From assembly GCA_040386075.1 (NCBI GenBank), contig JAZKGE010000008.1:186001-250000 (forward strand): a stretch of 64,000 nt of DNA. The letters run 5' to 3'. The notes beneath the pieces were generated by a model. That model was not told where the DNA came from. It saw only the letters and a program-made list of their open reading frames with translations, and ran no database searches. A program made the translations under genes and the position numbers. Positions 36,824 to 44,883 of the stretch are shown piece by piece. Numbering within the stretch: the stretch's first letter is position 1; every line of letters begins with the position of its first letter. Origin of the DNA: UBA4416 sp040386075. GTDB lineage: Bacteria; Bacteroidota; Bacteroidia; B-17B0; Aurantibacillaceae.

Positions 36824-37885
36824 ATGAGCTATATCATTTCTGGCATACAGCAATTAGGCGTTGGAAACACCAATGTTCAGGAAACATTTAAATGGTACCG
36901 CAAAGCATTTGGTACCGATATTAAAATATTTGAAGAGGCTGCCATGGCAGAATTGATGCTACCATATACAGCTAATATGCCGCATGCGCGCCATGCTATT
37001 TTAGCCATCAGTATGAATGGCGGGGGTGGATTTGAGATCTGGCAATATACAAGCCGTAAGGCACAAAATGCAGAGTTTACTATCCAGTTAGGCGATATAG
37101 GGATTTTTGCCGGAAAGATAAAGTCCTATGATATTAATGGATCATATACACACTTAAAAAACTTTGGCGTAAAAATACTGACAGAGATCACTAATTCTCC
37201 CGATGGTAGAAAACATTTTTATATCCAGGATCTTTGGGGAAATGTATACGAGATCATCGAAGAAAAAACATCCTGGTACCAGAAAAAGGATTTTACAACA
37301 GGCGGTGTTTTGGGTGCTGTGATTGGCGTTAAGGATATAGACAGATCTATAGGATTATATAAAACGGTGTTGGGTTTTGATAAAGTGATCAGCGATACAA
37401 CTTCAGTGTTTACGGATTGGAATGGGGTAGAAGGTTCAGGTAAAAAATTCCGACGCGTGGTTTTACGTAACAGCAAACCCCGTGAAGGAAGTTTTGGCCC
37501 ATTGTTGGGAGATAATGAAATTGAATTGATACAGGCATTTGATTATACACCTAAGAAAATATTTGAGAACCGTTTGTGGGGTGATTGTGGTTTTATTCAT
37601 TTATGTTTTGACATTAAGAACATGAAGGCCCTTGAAGAAGCTTGTGTAAAAGCCGGACAGCCTTTTACAGTTGACGGTGGTGCAGGATTTGAAATGGGAG
37701 AGGCTGCAGGACACTTTACCTACATTGAAGATGCGGACGGAACCTTGATCGAATTCGTAGAAACTAAAAAATTACCGGTCGTTAAAAAAATCGGTTGGTA
37801 TTTAGATCTTCGAAAACGCGACCCAAAAAAGGCGCTCCCGAATTTTATTTTAAAAGCATTAAGGTTTAGCAGGGTAAAAGATTAA
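36824..37885 (+). CDS. Two-domain VOC (glyoxalase/dioxygenase-like) protein
   Basis: 353 residues with two VOC-superfamily halves. The first (about 1-150) starts IQQLGVGNTNVQETFKWYRKAFG and closes with FYIQDLWGNVYEI. The second (about 160-320) starts GAVIGVKDIDRSIGLYKTVLGFD and ends FTYIEDADGTLIEFVE. The Glu of the closing DxxGxxxEF/I strands and a His in HLCF are plausible metal ligands. A C-terminal tail of about 35 basic residues follows. This could be an isomerase, lyase or dioxygenase; the reaction cannot be told. It follows the GNAT gene by 24 bases and may be co-transcribed. Confidence 0.8.
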   Translation: MSYIISGIQQLGVGNTNVQETFKWYRKAFGTDIKIFEEAAMAELMLPYTANMPHARHAILAISMNGGGGFEIWQYTSRKAQNAEFTIQLGDIGIFAGKIKSYDINGSYTHLKNFGVKILTEITNSPDGRKHFYIQDLWGNVYEIIEEKTSWYQKKDFTTGGVLGAVIGVKDIDRSIGLYKTVLGFDKVISDTTSVFTDWNGVEGSGKKFRRVVLRNSKPREGSFGPLLGDNEIELIQAFDYTPKKIFENRLWGDCGFIHLCFDIKNMKALEEACVKAGQPFTVDGGAGFEMGEAAGHFTYIEDADGTLIEFVETKKLPVVKKIGWYLDLRKRDPKKALPNFILKALRFSRVKD

Positions 37886-37950
37886 TTTACGATATCACAG
37901 TTTCTGAGCTCTAACAACCTTATTTTACCAAAAAAGTAATCGTCAAATAA

Positions 37951-37982
37951 TTTGTTGTTATACCATAAAAGTGGTATTTTTG
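37951..37982 (+). promoter_or_regulatory. suf operon promoter with overlapping inverted repeat
   Basis: TTTG (37951-37954), 20 bases, TATTTTTG (37975-37982): a full match to the Bacteroidota sigma-A consensus. An inverted repeat ATACCA (37960-37965) / TGGTAT (37972-37977) lies between the boxes and covers the first bases of the -7 box, a good position for a repressor operator. Transcription would start near 37989, leaving a leader of about 60 bases before sufA. Confidence 0.6.
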
Positions 37983-38048
37983 TACTCCCTTTAGAATTAA
38001 TCTAATTAAGGATAAGATACAAGTAACTAACAATTAATTACTTACAGA

Positions 38049-38375
38049 ATGATAACAGTTAGCAATGCAGCAAAAGAACACGCTGTTAATTTGATAAAAG
38101 AAGAGAATAAACCGGTTGATACCTTCATTCGTGTTGGTGTTGATGGAGGTGGTTGCTCGGGTTTAATGTACAATCTGGTATTTGATAATGTATTAAAAGA
38201 AGGTGATCAACTATTTGAGGATAATGGTGTAAAAGTAGTGGTTGATCGCAAAAGCTTTTTATACTTAGTAGGAACCGAATTGGATTATAGCGGAGGATTG
38301 AACGGAAAAGGATTTATTTTCAAAAACCCTAACGCTACGCGTTCCTGTGGTTGCGGTGAATCTTTTAGTGTTTAA
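38049..38375 (+). CDS. sufA: A-type Fe-S carrier (SufA/IscA/HesB family)
   Basis: 108 residues, normal for the family. The three cluster-binding cysteines are present: C36 in GGGCSGL and C100/C102 in SCGCGESF at the C-terminus. The protein accepts Fe-S clusters from the SufBCD scaffold and passes them to apoproteins. It is the first gene of sufABCDS, 27 bases before sufB, behind a clear promoter. Confidence 0.93.
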   Translation: MITVSNAAKEHAVNLIKEENKPVDTFIRVGVDGGGCSGLMYNLVFDNVLKEGDQLFEDNGVKVVVDRKSFLYLVGTELDYSGGLNGKGFIFKNPNATRSCGCGESFSV

Positions 38376-38402
38376 AATTTAAAACTACTTTGAACTACCA
38401 TA

Positions 38403-39854
38403 ATGGCGAACGAGATATTAGAAGAACATATAAATAAAGATTACGAATGGGGCTTTACCACCAATATCGATACTGATGAAGCGCCCAAAGGATTGAATGA
38501 GGACATCATTAAGTTTATTTCTGCAAAGAAAAACGAACCGGAGTGGATGTTAGAGTTTCGTTTGAAAGCATTTCGTAACTGGCAAAACATGGTAGAGCCT
38601 GAATGGGCTCACGTATCATATACTAAACCAAATTTTCAGGATATTATTTATTATTCAGCACCTAAGCCAAAAAAGGAATTAGCAAGTTTGGATGAAGTAG
38701 ATCCTGAACTATTAAAAACATTTGCAAAGCTTGGCATTTCTTTAGAAGAGCAAAAACGCTTAAGCGGCGTACAAAGTAATATAGCAGTTGATGTAGTATT
38801 TGATAGTGTTTCTGTTAAAACAACATTTAAAGAAACACTGGCAGAAAAAGGAATCATTTTTTGTTCATTTAGTGAAGCTGTTCAGGATCATCCTGATCTG
38901 GTAAAAAAATATATGGGCATGGCAGTTCCGCCAACCGATAATTTTTATGCAGCCCTAAATTCAGCAGTATTTACTGATGGCTCGTTTTGTTACATTCCAA
39001 AAGGTGTTCGTTCACCAATGGAATTATCAACGTATTTTCGTATAAACGCCAGTGGAACAGGGCAATTTGAAAGAACATTGATCATCGCTGATGAAGACGC
39101 CTTTGTATCTTACCTGGAAGGTTGTACTGCTCCGCAACGCGATGAGAATCAATTGCACGCAGCTGTGGTAGAAATTATCACACATAAAAATGCAGAAGTA
39201 AAATACAGTACCGTACAAAACTGGTATCCCGGTGATAAAAACGGTAAAGGCGGGATCTTTAATTTTGTAACTAAGCGTGGAATTTGTTTAGAAGATAATT
39301 CTAAAATTAGCTGGACACAAGTTGAAACAGGTTCTGCAGTAACATGGAAATACCCTTCTGTTATTTTAAAAGGAAATAATTCAGTTGGCGAATTTTATTC
39401 GGTTGCTGTTACCAATAATTATCAGCAAGCTGATACCGGAACCAAAATGATACATATTGGTAAGAACACACGTTCAACCATTATATCAAAAGGAATTTCA
39501 GCAGGCTTTAGTAATAACAGTTACCGCGGATTAGTGCAAATTAAAAAAGGTGCAAGCAACGCCCGTAACTTTTCGCAATGCGATAGTTTGTTAATGGGCG
39601 ATAAATGTGGCGCACATACATTCCCTTATATTGAAATAAAAGATAAAACAGCCGTTGTAGAACATGAGGCAACTACCAGCAAAATTGGTGAAGATCAATT
39701 ATTCTATTGCAAGCAACGTGGCATTGATAACGAAAAAGCAATAGGTTTAATTGTAAACGGTTATTGCAAAGAAGTATTAAATAAATTACCAATGGAGTTT
39801 GCTGTTGAAGCACAAAAATTATTAGCAATTAGTTTAGAAGGATCAGTAGGATAG
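38403..39854 (+). CDS. sufB: Fe-S cluster scaffold SufB
   Basis: 483 residues. Family landmarks include FCSFSEAVQDHPDLVKKYMG, SFCYIPKGVRSPMELSTYFR, SYLEGCTAPQRDENQLHAAVVE and, near the C-terminus, SLLMGDKCGAHTFPYIE with VEHEATTSKIGEDQLFYCKQRG. The beta-helical core and conserved Cys and Glu are intact. SufB forms the SufBC2D complex on which clusters are built, using sulfur from SufS and iron. The stop is TAG, and sufC starts four bases later. Confidence 0.97.
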   Translation: MANEILEEHINKDYEWGFTTNIDTDEAPKGLNEDIIKFISAKKNEPEWMLEFRLKAFRNWQNMVEPEWAHVSYTKPNFQDIIYYSAPKPKKELASLDEVDPELLKTFAKLGISLEEQKRLSGVQSNIAVDVVFDSVSVKTTFKETLAEKGIIFCSFSEAVQDHPDLVKKYMGMAVPPTDNFYAALNSAVFTDGSFCYIPKGVRSPMELSTYFRINASGTGQFERTLIIADEDAFVSYLEGCTAPQRDENQLHAAVVEIITHKNAEVKYSTVQNWYPGDKNGKGGIFNFVTKRGICLEDNSKISWTQVETGSAVTWKYPSVILKGNNSVGEFYSVAVTNNYQQADTGTKMIHIGKNTRSTIISKGISAGFSNNSYRGLVQIKKGASNARNFSQCDSLLMGDKCGAHTFPYIEIKDKTAVVEHEATTSKIGEDQLFYCKQRGIDNEKAIGLIVNGYCKEVLNKLPMEFAVEAQKLLAISLEGSVG

Positions 39855-39858
39855 TATT

Positions 39859-40617
39859 ATGATATCGATTAAAAATTTACATGCCTCTATAGGCGAAAAA
39901 GAAATATTAAGAGGCATTAACTTAGAAGTAAAAGCCGGAGAAGTGCATGCCATTATGGGGCCAAATGGTTCCGGAAAATCAACCTTATCAAGCGTTTTGG
40001 CTGGAAGAGAAGATTATGATGTAACAGAAGGCGAAGTAACTTTTAACGGAAAGAATTTATTGGATCTGTCGCCTGAAGATAGAGCTCGCGAAGGATTGTT
40101 TTTAGCGTTTCAATATCCTGTAGAAATTCCGGGAGTAAGTAATATTAATTTTTTGCGTACGGCTTTAAATGAAATTCGTGCGTATCACGGACAGGAAGAA
40201 ATGCCCGCTAAAGACTTTTTAGCCTTAGTAAAAGATAAATCAAAACTGGTAGAGCTTGACGCTAAATTGGCAAGCCGTAGTGTTAACGAGGGATTTAGTG
40301 GTGGAGAGAAAAAACGTAACGAGATCTTTCAAATGGCAATGCTGAATCCAAAATTAGCGATCCTGGATGAAACAGACAGCGGTTTGGATATTGACGCTTT
40401 GCGTATTGTAGCAAGCGGGGTAAACAAATTAAAATCGAAAGATAACGCAACTATTTTAATTACGCATTACCAACGTTTGTTGGATTATATCGTTCCTGAT
40501 TTTGTACATATTCTTTATAAAGGAAGAATTGTAAAAAGTGGAGGAAAGGAGTTAGCTCTGGAGTTAGAAGCGAAAGGCTACGATGAAATTAAAAAAGAAT
40601 TTGAAATAGCAGACTAA
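39859..40617 (+). CDS. sufC: Fe-S assembly ATPase SufC
   Basis: 252 residues, an ABC-type ATPase without membrane domain. Walker A GPNGSGKST at residues 34-42, signature FSGGEKKRNEI, Walker B LAILDETDSGLD and the switch His in ITHYQR are all present. It drives conformational change in SufBCD during cluster formation. One base separates its stop from the sufD start, so the genes are translationally coupled. Confidence 0.97.
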   Translation: MISIKNLHASIGEKEILRGINLEVKAGEVHAIMGPNGSGKSTLSSVLAGREDYDVTEGEVTFNGKNLLDLSPEDRAREGLFLAFQYPVEIPGVSNINFLRTALNEIRAYHGQEEMPAKDFLALVKDKSKLVELDAKLASRSVNEGFSGGEKKRNEIFQMAMLNPKLAILDETDSGLDIDALRIVASGVNKLKSKDNATILITHYQRLLDYIVPDFVHILYKGRIVKSGGKELALELEAKGYDEIKKEFEIAD

Positions 40618-40618
40618 G

Positions 40619-41908
40619 ATGTCGACAATGGTAGAAACTAAAAGTGCTGTTACTCAAACTTTATTAGAGCAATTACAAAAGCACGCCGGAAAGATCGCTT
40701 TTATGCCCGACTCAGAAATTGTTTCTGCTATCAGGCATTTAGAAGACAAAGGTCTTCCAAACAACAAGCACGAAGATTACAAATATTGTAATATCGAATC
40801 TGTTTTAAGAAAAGAATTCAAACAGGTTGATCAGAATTTAAATACACTTTCAAACGAAGACATTACTCCTTTGAAATTAGAAGAAGCAATTAACTTAGTT
40901 GTTGTGAATGGAAATTATAACGAAGCCTTAAGCGAAAAAATGATCGTGAAAGGCTTAACCATTAAATCATTAACAGAACTATCTTCTTCCGAAAAAGCCT
41001 TATTATCATCACAGGCAAAATCAGATACAGATGCGCTGATCGCTTTAAATACCGCCTTTAGTGGAAATGGTATCTTTTTCCAGGTTGACAAGAACAATGT
41101 TATCCCGATGCCGGTTCATATTATTTATGTCAACAGCGGGAGCTCAAACTTTGTAACCAACGCCCGTAATTTTACTCATATTGGTGCAAGTGCCGAAGTA
41201 ACTTTGGTAGAAAGTTTTTTCAATATCGGTTCAGCAAAAGTATTCTCTAATTTTGTGAGCGAAAAATTTGTTGGAGAGAATGCAAAACTAAACTGTTATA
41301 CATTTCAAAACGAAGGAGCTTTATCTTACTCTGTAAATACCAACCAGGTTAAGATCAGCAAATATTCTAATTATAGCAATACCACGGCAACCTTAAGCGG
41401 AGAGCTGGTTCGTAATAATCATAATGTAGAATTGGCTGCCGAAAATTGCGAAGCACACTTAAATGGTTTATTCATTACTACAGGAAATCAATCGGTGGAT
41501 AATCATACGTTGATCGACCATCAAATGCCGAATTGCGAAAGTAACGAATTATATAAGGGCATTGCAAAAGATAAATCTACCGGAACATTTAATGGAAAAA
41601 TATTTGTACGTAAGGATGCGCAAAAAACAAATGCGTATCAAAGCAGTAAAAACATTTTAATGAGCGATGATGCTACCATTAATACAAAACCGCAGTTAGA
41701 AATTTATGCCGATGATGTAAAGTGTTCGCACGGAACCTCAACAGGTAAAGTAGATACAGAAGCCTTGTTTTATTTAAAAGCCCGCGGTATTGGCGAAGAA
41801 AACGCCCGCAAATTATTATTACAGGCCTTCGCACAGGAATTAATTGACAAAATAGAGATCGATTCTCTAAAAGAAAGAGTTTTAAATCTATTCGAAAAAG
41901 CATTATAA
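40619..41908 (+). CDS. sufD: Fe-S assembly protein SufD
   Basis: 429 residues, paralogue of SufB and partner in SufBC2D. N-terminal helical part (LPNNKHEDYKYCNIESVL) followed by the beta-helix, with the C-terminal SufB/D block: HQMPNCESNELYKG, TFNGKIFVRKDAQKTNAYQSSKNILMS (landmarks only), KCSHGTSTGKVDTEALFYLKARG. The conserved His in KCSHG is kept. A short intergenic spacer with a palindromic repeat precedes sufS. Confidence 0.96.
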   Translation: MSTMVETKSAVTQTLLEQLQKHAGKIAFMPDSEIVSAIRHLEDKGLPNNKHEDYKYCNIESVLRKEFKQVDQNLNTLSNEDITPLKLEEAINLVVVNGNYNEALSEKMIVKGLTIKSLTELSSSEKALLSSQAKSDTDALIALNTAFSGNGIFFQVDKNNVIPMPVHIIYVNSGSSNFVTNARNFTHIGASAEVTLVESFFNIGSAKVFSNFVSEKFVGENAKLNCYTFQNEGALSYSVNTNQVKISKYSNYSNTTATLSGELVRNNHNVELAAENCEAHLNGLFITTGNQSVDNHTLIDHQMPNCESNELYKGIAKDKSTGTFNGKIFVRKDAQKTNAYQSSKNILMSDDATINTKPQLEIYADDVKCSHGTSTGKVDTEALFYLKARGIGEENARKLLLQAFAQELIDKIEIDSLKERVLNLFEKAL

Positions 41909-41913
41909 ATAGT

Positions 41914-41946
41914 CTGTCACTTCGAGCGAAGTCGAGAAGCGAAGCC
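41914..41946. repeat. Short palindromic intergenic repeat
   Basis: CTGTCACTTCGAGCGAAGTC and following bases contain the hairpin ACTTC (41919-41923) / GAAGT (41928-41932) with loop GAGC, then GAGAAGCGAAGCC. Strings of this type recur between genes in Bacteroidota genomes. It lies inside the suf operon between sufD and sufS. Only one copy is in this window. Confidence 0.5.
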
Positions 41947-41960
41947 ACGAAAAAACAACT

Positions 41961-43181
41961 ATGTTCGACATACAAAAAATACGCAAAGATTTTCCGATTC
42001 TTAACCGTACGGTAAACGGAAAGCCACTAGTGTATTTTGACAATGGGGCCACAGCACAAAAACCTCAACAGGTCATTGATGCTATTTCCAATTACTATTC
42101 AAACAAAAATTCAAACATTCATCGCGGTGTTCATACCTTAAGCCGCGAAATTACTATTGCTTATGAAGAGGCTCGTAAGACCATTCAAATGCACTTCAAT
42201 GCAGCTCATGCACACGAAATAATTTTTACAAGAGGTACAACCGAATCCATCAATTTAGTTGCTCATTGTTTCGGGAAGATCAATATATCTGAAGGCGATG
42301 AGATTGTGATCACGCAAATGGAGCATCACAGTAATATCATTCCGTGGCAACAATTATGTGAAGAGAAAAAAGCCGTTCTGAAATACATTCCAATAAATGA
42401 AGCCGGAGAATTAGTGTTGGAAGAGCTTCCAAAATTAATAACTGCTAAAACCAAATTGGTTGCGTTTACCCATATTTCCAATACATTGGGAACGATCAAT
42501 CCGGTAAAGGAAATAATTAAAACAATTCGGTCTCTTTCCGGCGCTGCAGTTTTAATTGATGGCGCGCAAGCCGTGCCGCATTTAAAGCCAAATGTTCAGG
42601 ATCTGGATTGTGATTTTTATGTATTTAGTGGGCATAAATTATTTGGCCCTACAGGTGTTGGCATTTTATATGGCAAGGAAAGTTGGCTTTCAAAATTTCC
42701 TCCATACCAAACCGGTGGAGGAACTATTAAAACGGTTACACTTGAAAAAACAGAGTTTGCTGATTCACCTTTAAAATTTGAAGCAGGTACACCACATATT
42801 GAAGGAGGTATTGGATTAGCGGCAGCTATTGATTACCTGAATGAAATTGGCTTTGATGAAATTGAAGCTTACGAACAGAAATTAATGCATTACGCTACTG
42901 ATAAGTTATCAGAGATAGAAGGCTTAAGAATATATGGTTCAGCCAGGCATCGTACTTCTGTTATTTCATTTAATGTAGGAAACATCCATCCTTTTGATAT
43001 CGGAACCTTGCTGGACAAATACGGCATTGCGATCCGCAGTGGCCATCATTGTACACAACCTATTTGCCAGTTCTATAACATTCCGGGAACTATCCGCGCA
43101 TCCTTTGCTTTTTATAATACTACCGAAGAAATCGATCAGTTTATTGAAGCACTTAAAAAATCGATCAGGCTATTGAGCTAA
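41961..43181 (+). CDS. sufS: Group II cysteine desulfurase SufS
   Basis: 406 residues. PLP enzyme with the class V aminotransferase fold: RGTTESINLVAH, MEHHSNIIPWQ, DGAQAVPHLK, the Schiff-base Lys in FSGHKLFGPTGVG and the persulfide-forming Cys in RSGHHCTQPICQF near the C-terminus. It releases sulfur from cysteine as a persulfide for SufBCD. No sufE or sufU follows in this window, so the sulfur shuttle must be encoded elsewhere or be absent. Confidence 0.96.
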   Translation: MFDIQKIRKDFPILNRTVNGKPLVYFDNGATAQKPQQVIDAISNYYSNKNSNIHRGVHTLSREITIAYEEARKTIQMHFNAAHAHEIIFTRGTTESINLVAHCFGKINISEGDEIVITQMEHHSNIIPWQQLCEEKKAVLKYIPINEAGELVLEELPKLITAKTKLVAFTHISNTLGTINPVKEIIKTIRSLSGAAVLIDGAQAVPHLKPNVQDLDCDFYVFSGHKLFGPTGVGILYGKESWLSKFPPYQTGGGTIKTVTLEKTEFADSPLKFEAGTPHIEGGIGLAAAIDYLNEIGFDEIEAYEQKLMHYATDKLSEIEGLRIYGSARHRTSVISFNVGNIHPFDIGTLLDKYGIAIRSGHHCTQPICQFYNIPGTIRASFAFYNTTEEIDQFIEALKKSIRLLS

Positions 43182-43259
43182 CCAGCTTAAGTTTTATGAC
43201 CAGTTATCGCTAATATCCTACCAATTACAAAGTTCTAATTAGCTTTTAGGTAAAGTCTG

Positions 43260-43267
43260 TATATTTG
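43260..43267 (+). promoter_or_regulatory. Candidate -7 box for the PstS-like gene
   Basis: TATATTTG matches TAnnTTTG, 18 bases before the ATG at 43285. A weak TTAG lies 17 bases upstream. It suggests a transcript independent of suf. Confidence 0.45.
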
Positions 43268-43284
43268 ACAAACAGAATACAATT

Positions 43285-44202
43285 ATGAAAGCACTTTTCG
43301 CAACAATTATAAGTCTGGCCATTTTTACTTCCTGCGGAATGCAAGATGATATGACCAAAAAAGATTCGCCCACTTCCGGTAAAACCGACTTATTTTTTGA
43401 TGAAGGATTAACACTTCATATTCAAAACCAGATTTACACTTTTAAAACAGTTTATAAATATGCAGATATCACTTTACGTTCATCAAACGAGAAGGAATGT
43501 ATTGAAGCATTATTTAATGACAGCAGCAAGGTTATTGCAATTTCTCGTCCGTTGACCGAAAAAGAGTTGTCACAATTTAAAGCAAAGAATATTGACCCTC
43601 AAACTTCTTTTGTTGCCGGCGATGCCATTGCTTTTGTAGTAAGCAAAGATTTTGCGGACTCTACTATTTCTTTGCCGGAATTAACAGAAATTTTAAAAGG
43701 AAACGATAGCACTTTCTTTAAAGGACAGCAGCTCAAATTGGTATTTGATAATGCCAATTCCGGCAGTACACGTCAGTTAAAAGATTCTTTAATCCCTGGT
43801 AACAACTTTGGGAAGAATTGTACGACAGTAAATAACACTAAAGAATTGATCAGCGCCGTTTCATCAAATTCATTAACCATTGGTGTTTGTGATTACGCCT
43901 GGTTAAGTGATAAAGATGATACCACCACGAAGGAATTTTTAAAAACGGTAAAAATATTAGCAGTTTCAAGAAAGAGTAATGAAACTGCCTATATGCCCGA
44001 TCAGTCAAATATTGCCACTAAAGCCTACCCGCTTTGTAGAACTATTTGCATCATCAGACGGTCAGCAGAATTTAGTTTGGGCAAAGGAATAGAAACATTT
44101 ATAGCCGGGCCAACAGGCCAGCTGATGTTCTTAAAACAAGGCTTACCTCCTAACAGGCAAGAAGAAAGAGTGATCGAGGTAGACATGACTCCGTTGAAGT
44201 AG
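43285..44202 (+). CDS. PstS-like periplasmic substrate-binding lipoprotein
   Basis: 305 residues. A lipoprotein signal ends FTSCGMQDD (Cys at residue 17). The body has the PBP-like pattern of phosphate-binding proteins: ALFNDSSKVIAISRPLTEKE, DAIAFVVSK, LTEILKGND, FDNANSGSTRQLKDSL, then TIGVCDYAWLSD and FIAGPTGQLMFLKQGLPP near the C-terminus. No permease or ATPase genes accompany it. In Bacteroidota such proteins commonly lie with exbBD/tonB and a TPR protein; here the TonB operon is only 4 kb away on the other strand. Phosphate binding is not certain. Confidence 0.8.
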   Translation: MKALFATIISLAIFTSCGMQDDMTKKDSPTSGKTDLFFDEGLTLHIQNQIYTFKTVYKYADITLRSSNEKECIEALFNDSSKVIAISRPLTEKELSQFKAKNIDPQTSFVAGDAIAFVVSKDFADSTISLPELTEILKGNDSTFFKGQQLKLVFDNANSGSTRQLKDSLIPGNNFGKNCTTVNNTKELISAVSSNSLTIGVCDYAWLSDKDDTTTKEFLKTVKILAVSRKSNETAYMPDQSNIATKAYPLCRTICIIRRSAEFSLGKGIETFIAGPTGQLMFLKQGLPPNRQEERVIEVDMTPLK

Positions 44203-44298
44203 CTTAAACCCTAAAATTATGTTAAATCCACATAAATCATGTTTGGATATCATACGATTGGCAAGCAAATTGAATCTATTAAATAAGGTTTAAAAATA

Positions 44299-44859
44299 TT
44301 GAACACTTTTATCAAAATAATTACCCTTCTGTTTTTAGTTTCCTGGAATATGGTTTATTCTCAGGGGAGTGAAATCTTTACAGCTCAAACTAAATTGATT
44401 ATTCAGTCGAAGGATGCCGCCGGAAAGCCTTTTAATGTATATACTGAAGCTGCTTTTATGAATTTAAGTTTATCTACAGGCGATTTTTTGCTGAAAGCAG
44501 ATCTTTCGAGCATGAGAACCGGAGATAGATATCTGGACTCTGTGGTGAGTTCCCGCCCGCAGCAAACGCTTTTTTTTAAGGGAAAAATGACTGAAAATCT
44601 TTATTTATTTAACCAGATCGTTAATGACGATAAAGTATATAATATGGAGGGCCAGTTGATCATGAATAATATTTCAATTCCTTGTGTAGCCCAATTTGAT
44701 CCTGTTAATTTTGGTGAAAAAAGCGAGCCAAGAAACTATAAAATGGATTTCAAAGTAGCGATTGATCCTACTAAAATTCCTATATTAGGGCTCGAAAATA
44801 AACTAAACAGCATAGTTGTTTTCGAAGTAATGGATGGCCAGTTAAACACACAACCTTAA
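44299..44859 (+). CDS. Secreted protein, YceI-like in outline
   Basis: 186 residues. The start must be TTG 44299: the next in-frame ATG (18 codons on) would remove the signal peptide (about 1-22, ending NMVYSQ). The mature part alternates strands with polar loops: FTAQTKLIIQSKD, GDFLLKADLSSMRTGDRYLDSVV, TLFFKGKM, MEGQLIMNNISIP, MDFKVAIDP. The motif set resembles the lipocalin-like YceI fold, but the similarity is weak. It sits between the PstS-like and TPR genes, 25 bases before the latter, and probably belongs to one transcript. Confidence 0.6.
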   Translation: MNTFIKIITLLFLVSWNMVYSQGSEIFTAQTKLIIQSKDAAGKPFNVYTEAAFMNLSLSTGDFLLKADLSSMRTGDRYLDSVVSSRPQQTLFFKGKMTENLYLFNQIVNDDKVYNMEGQLIMNNISIPCVAQFDPVNFGEKSEPRNYKMDFKVAIDPTKIPILGLENKLNSIVVFEVMDGQLNTQP

Positions 44860-44883
44860 ATTTTAGAATTTATAATAACCAAT

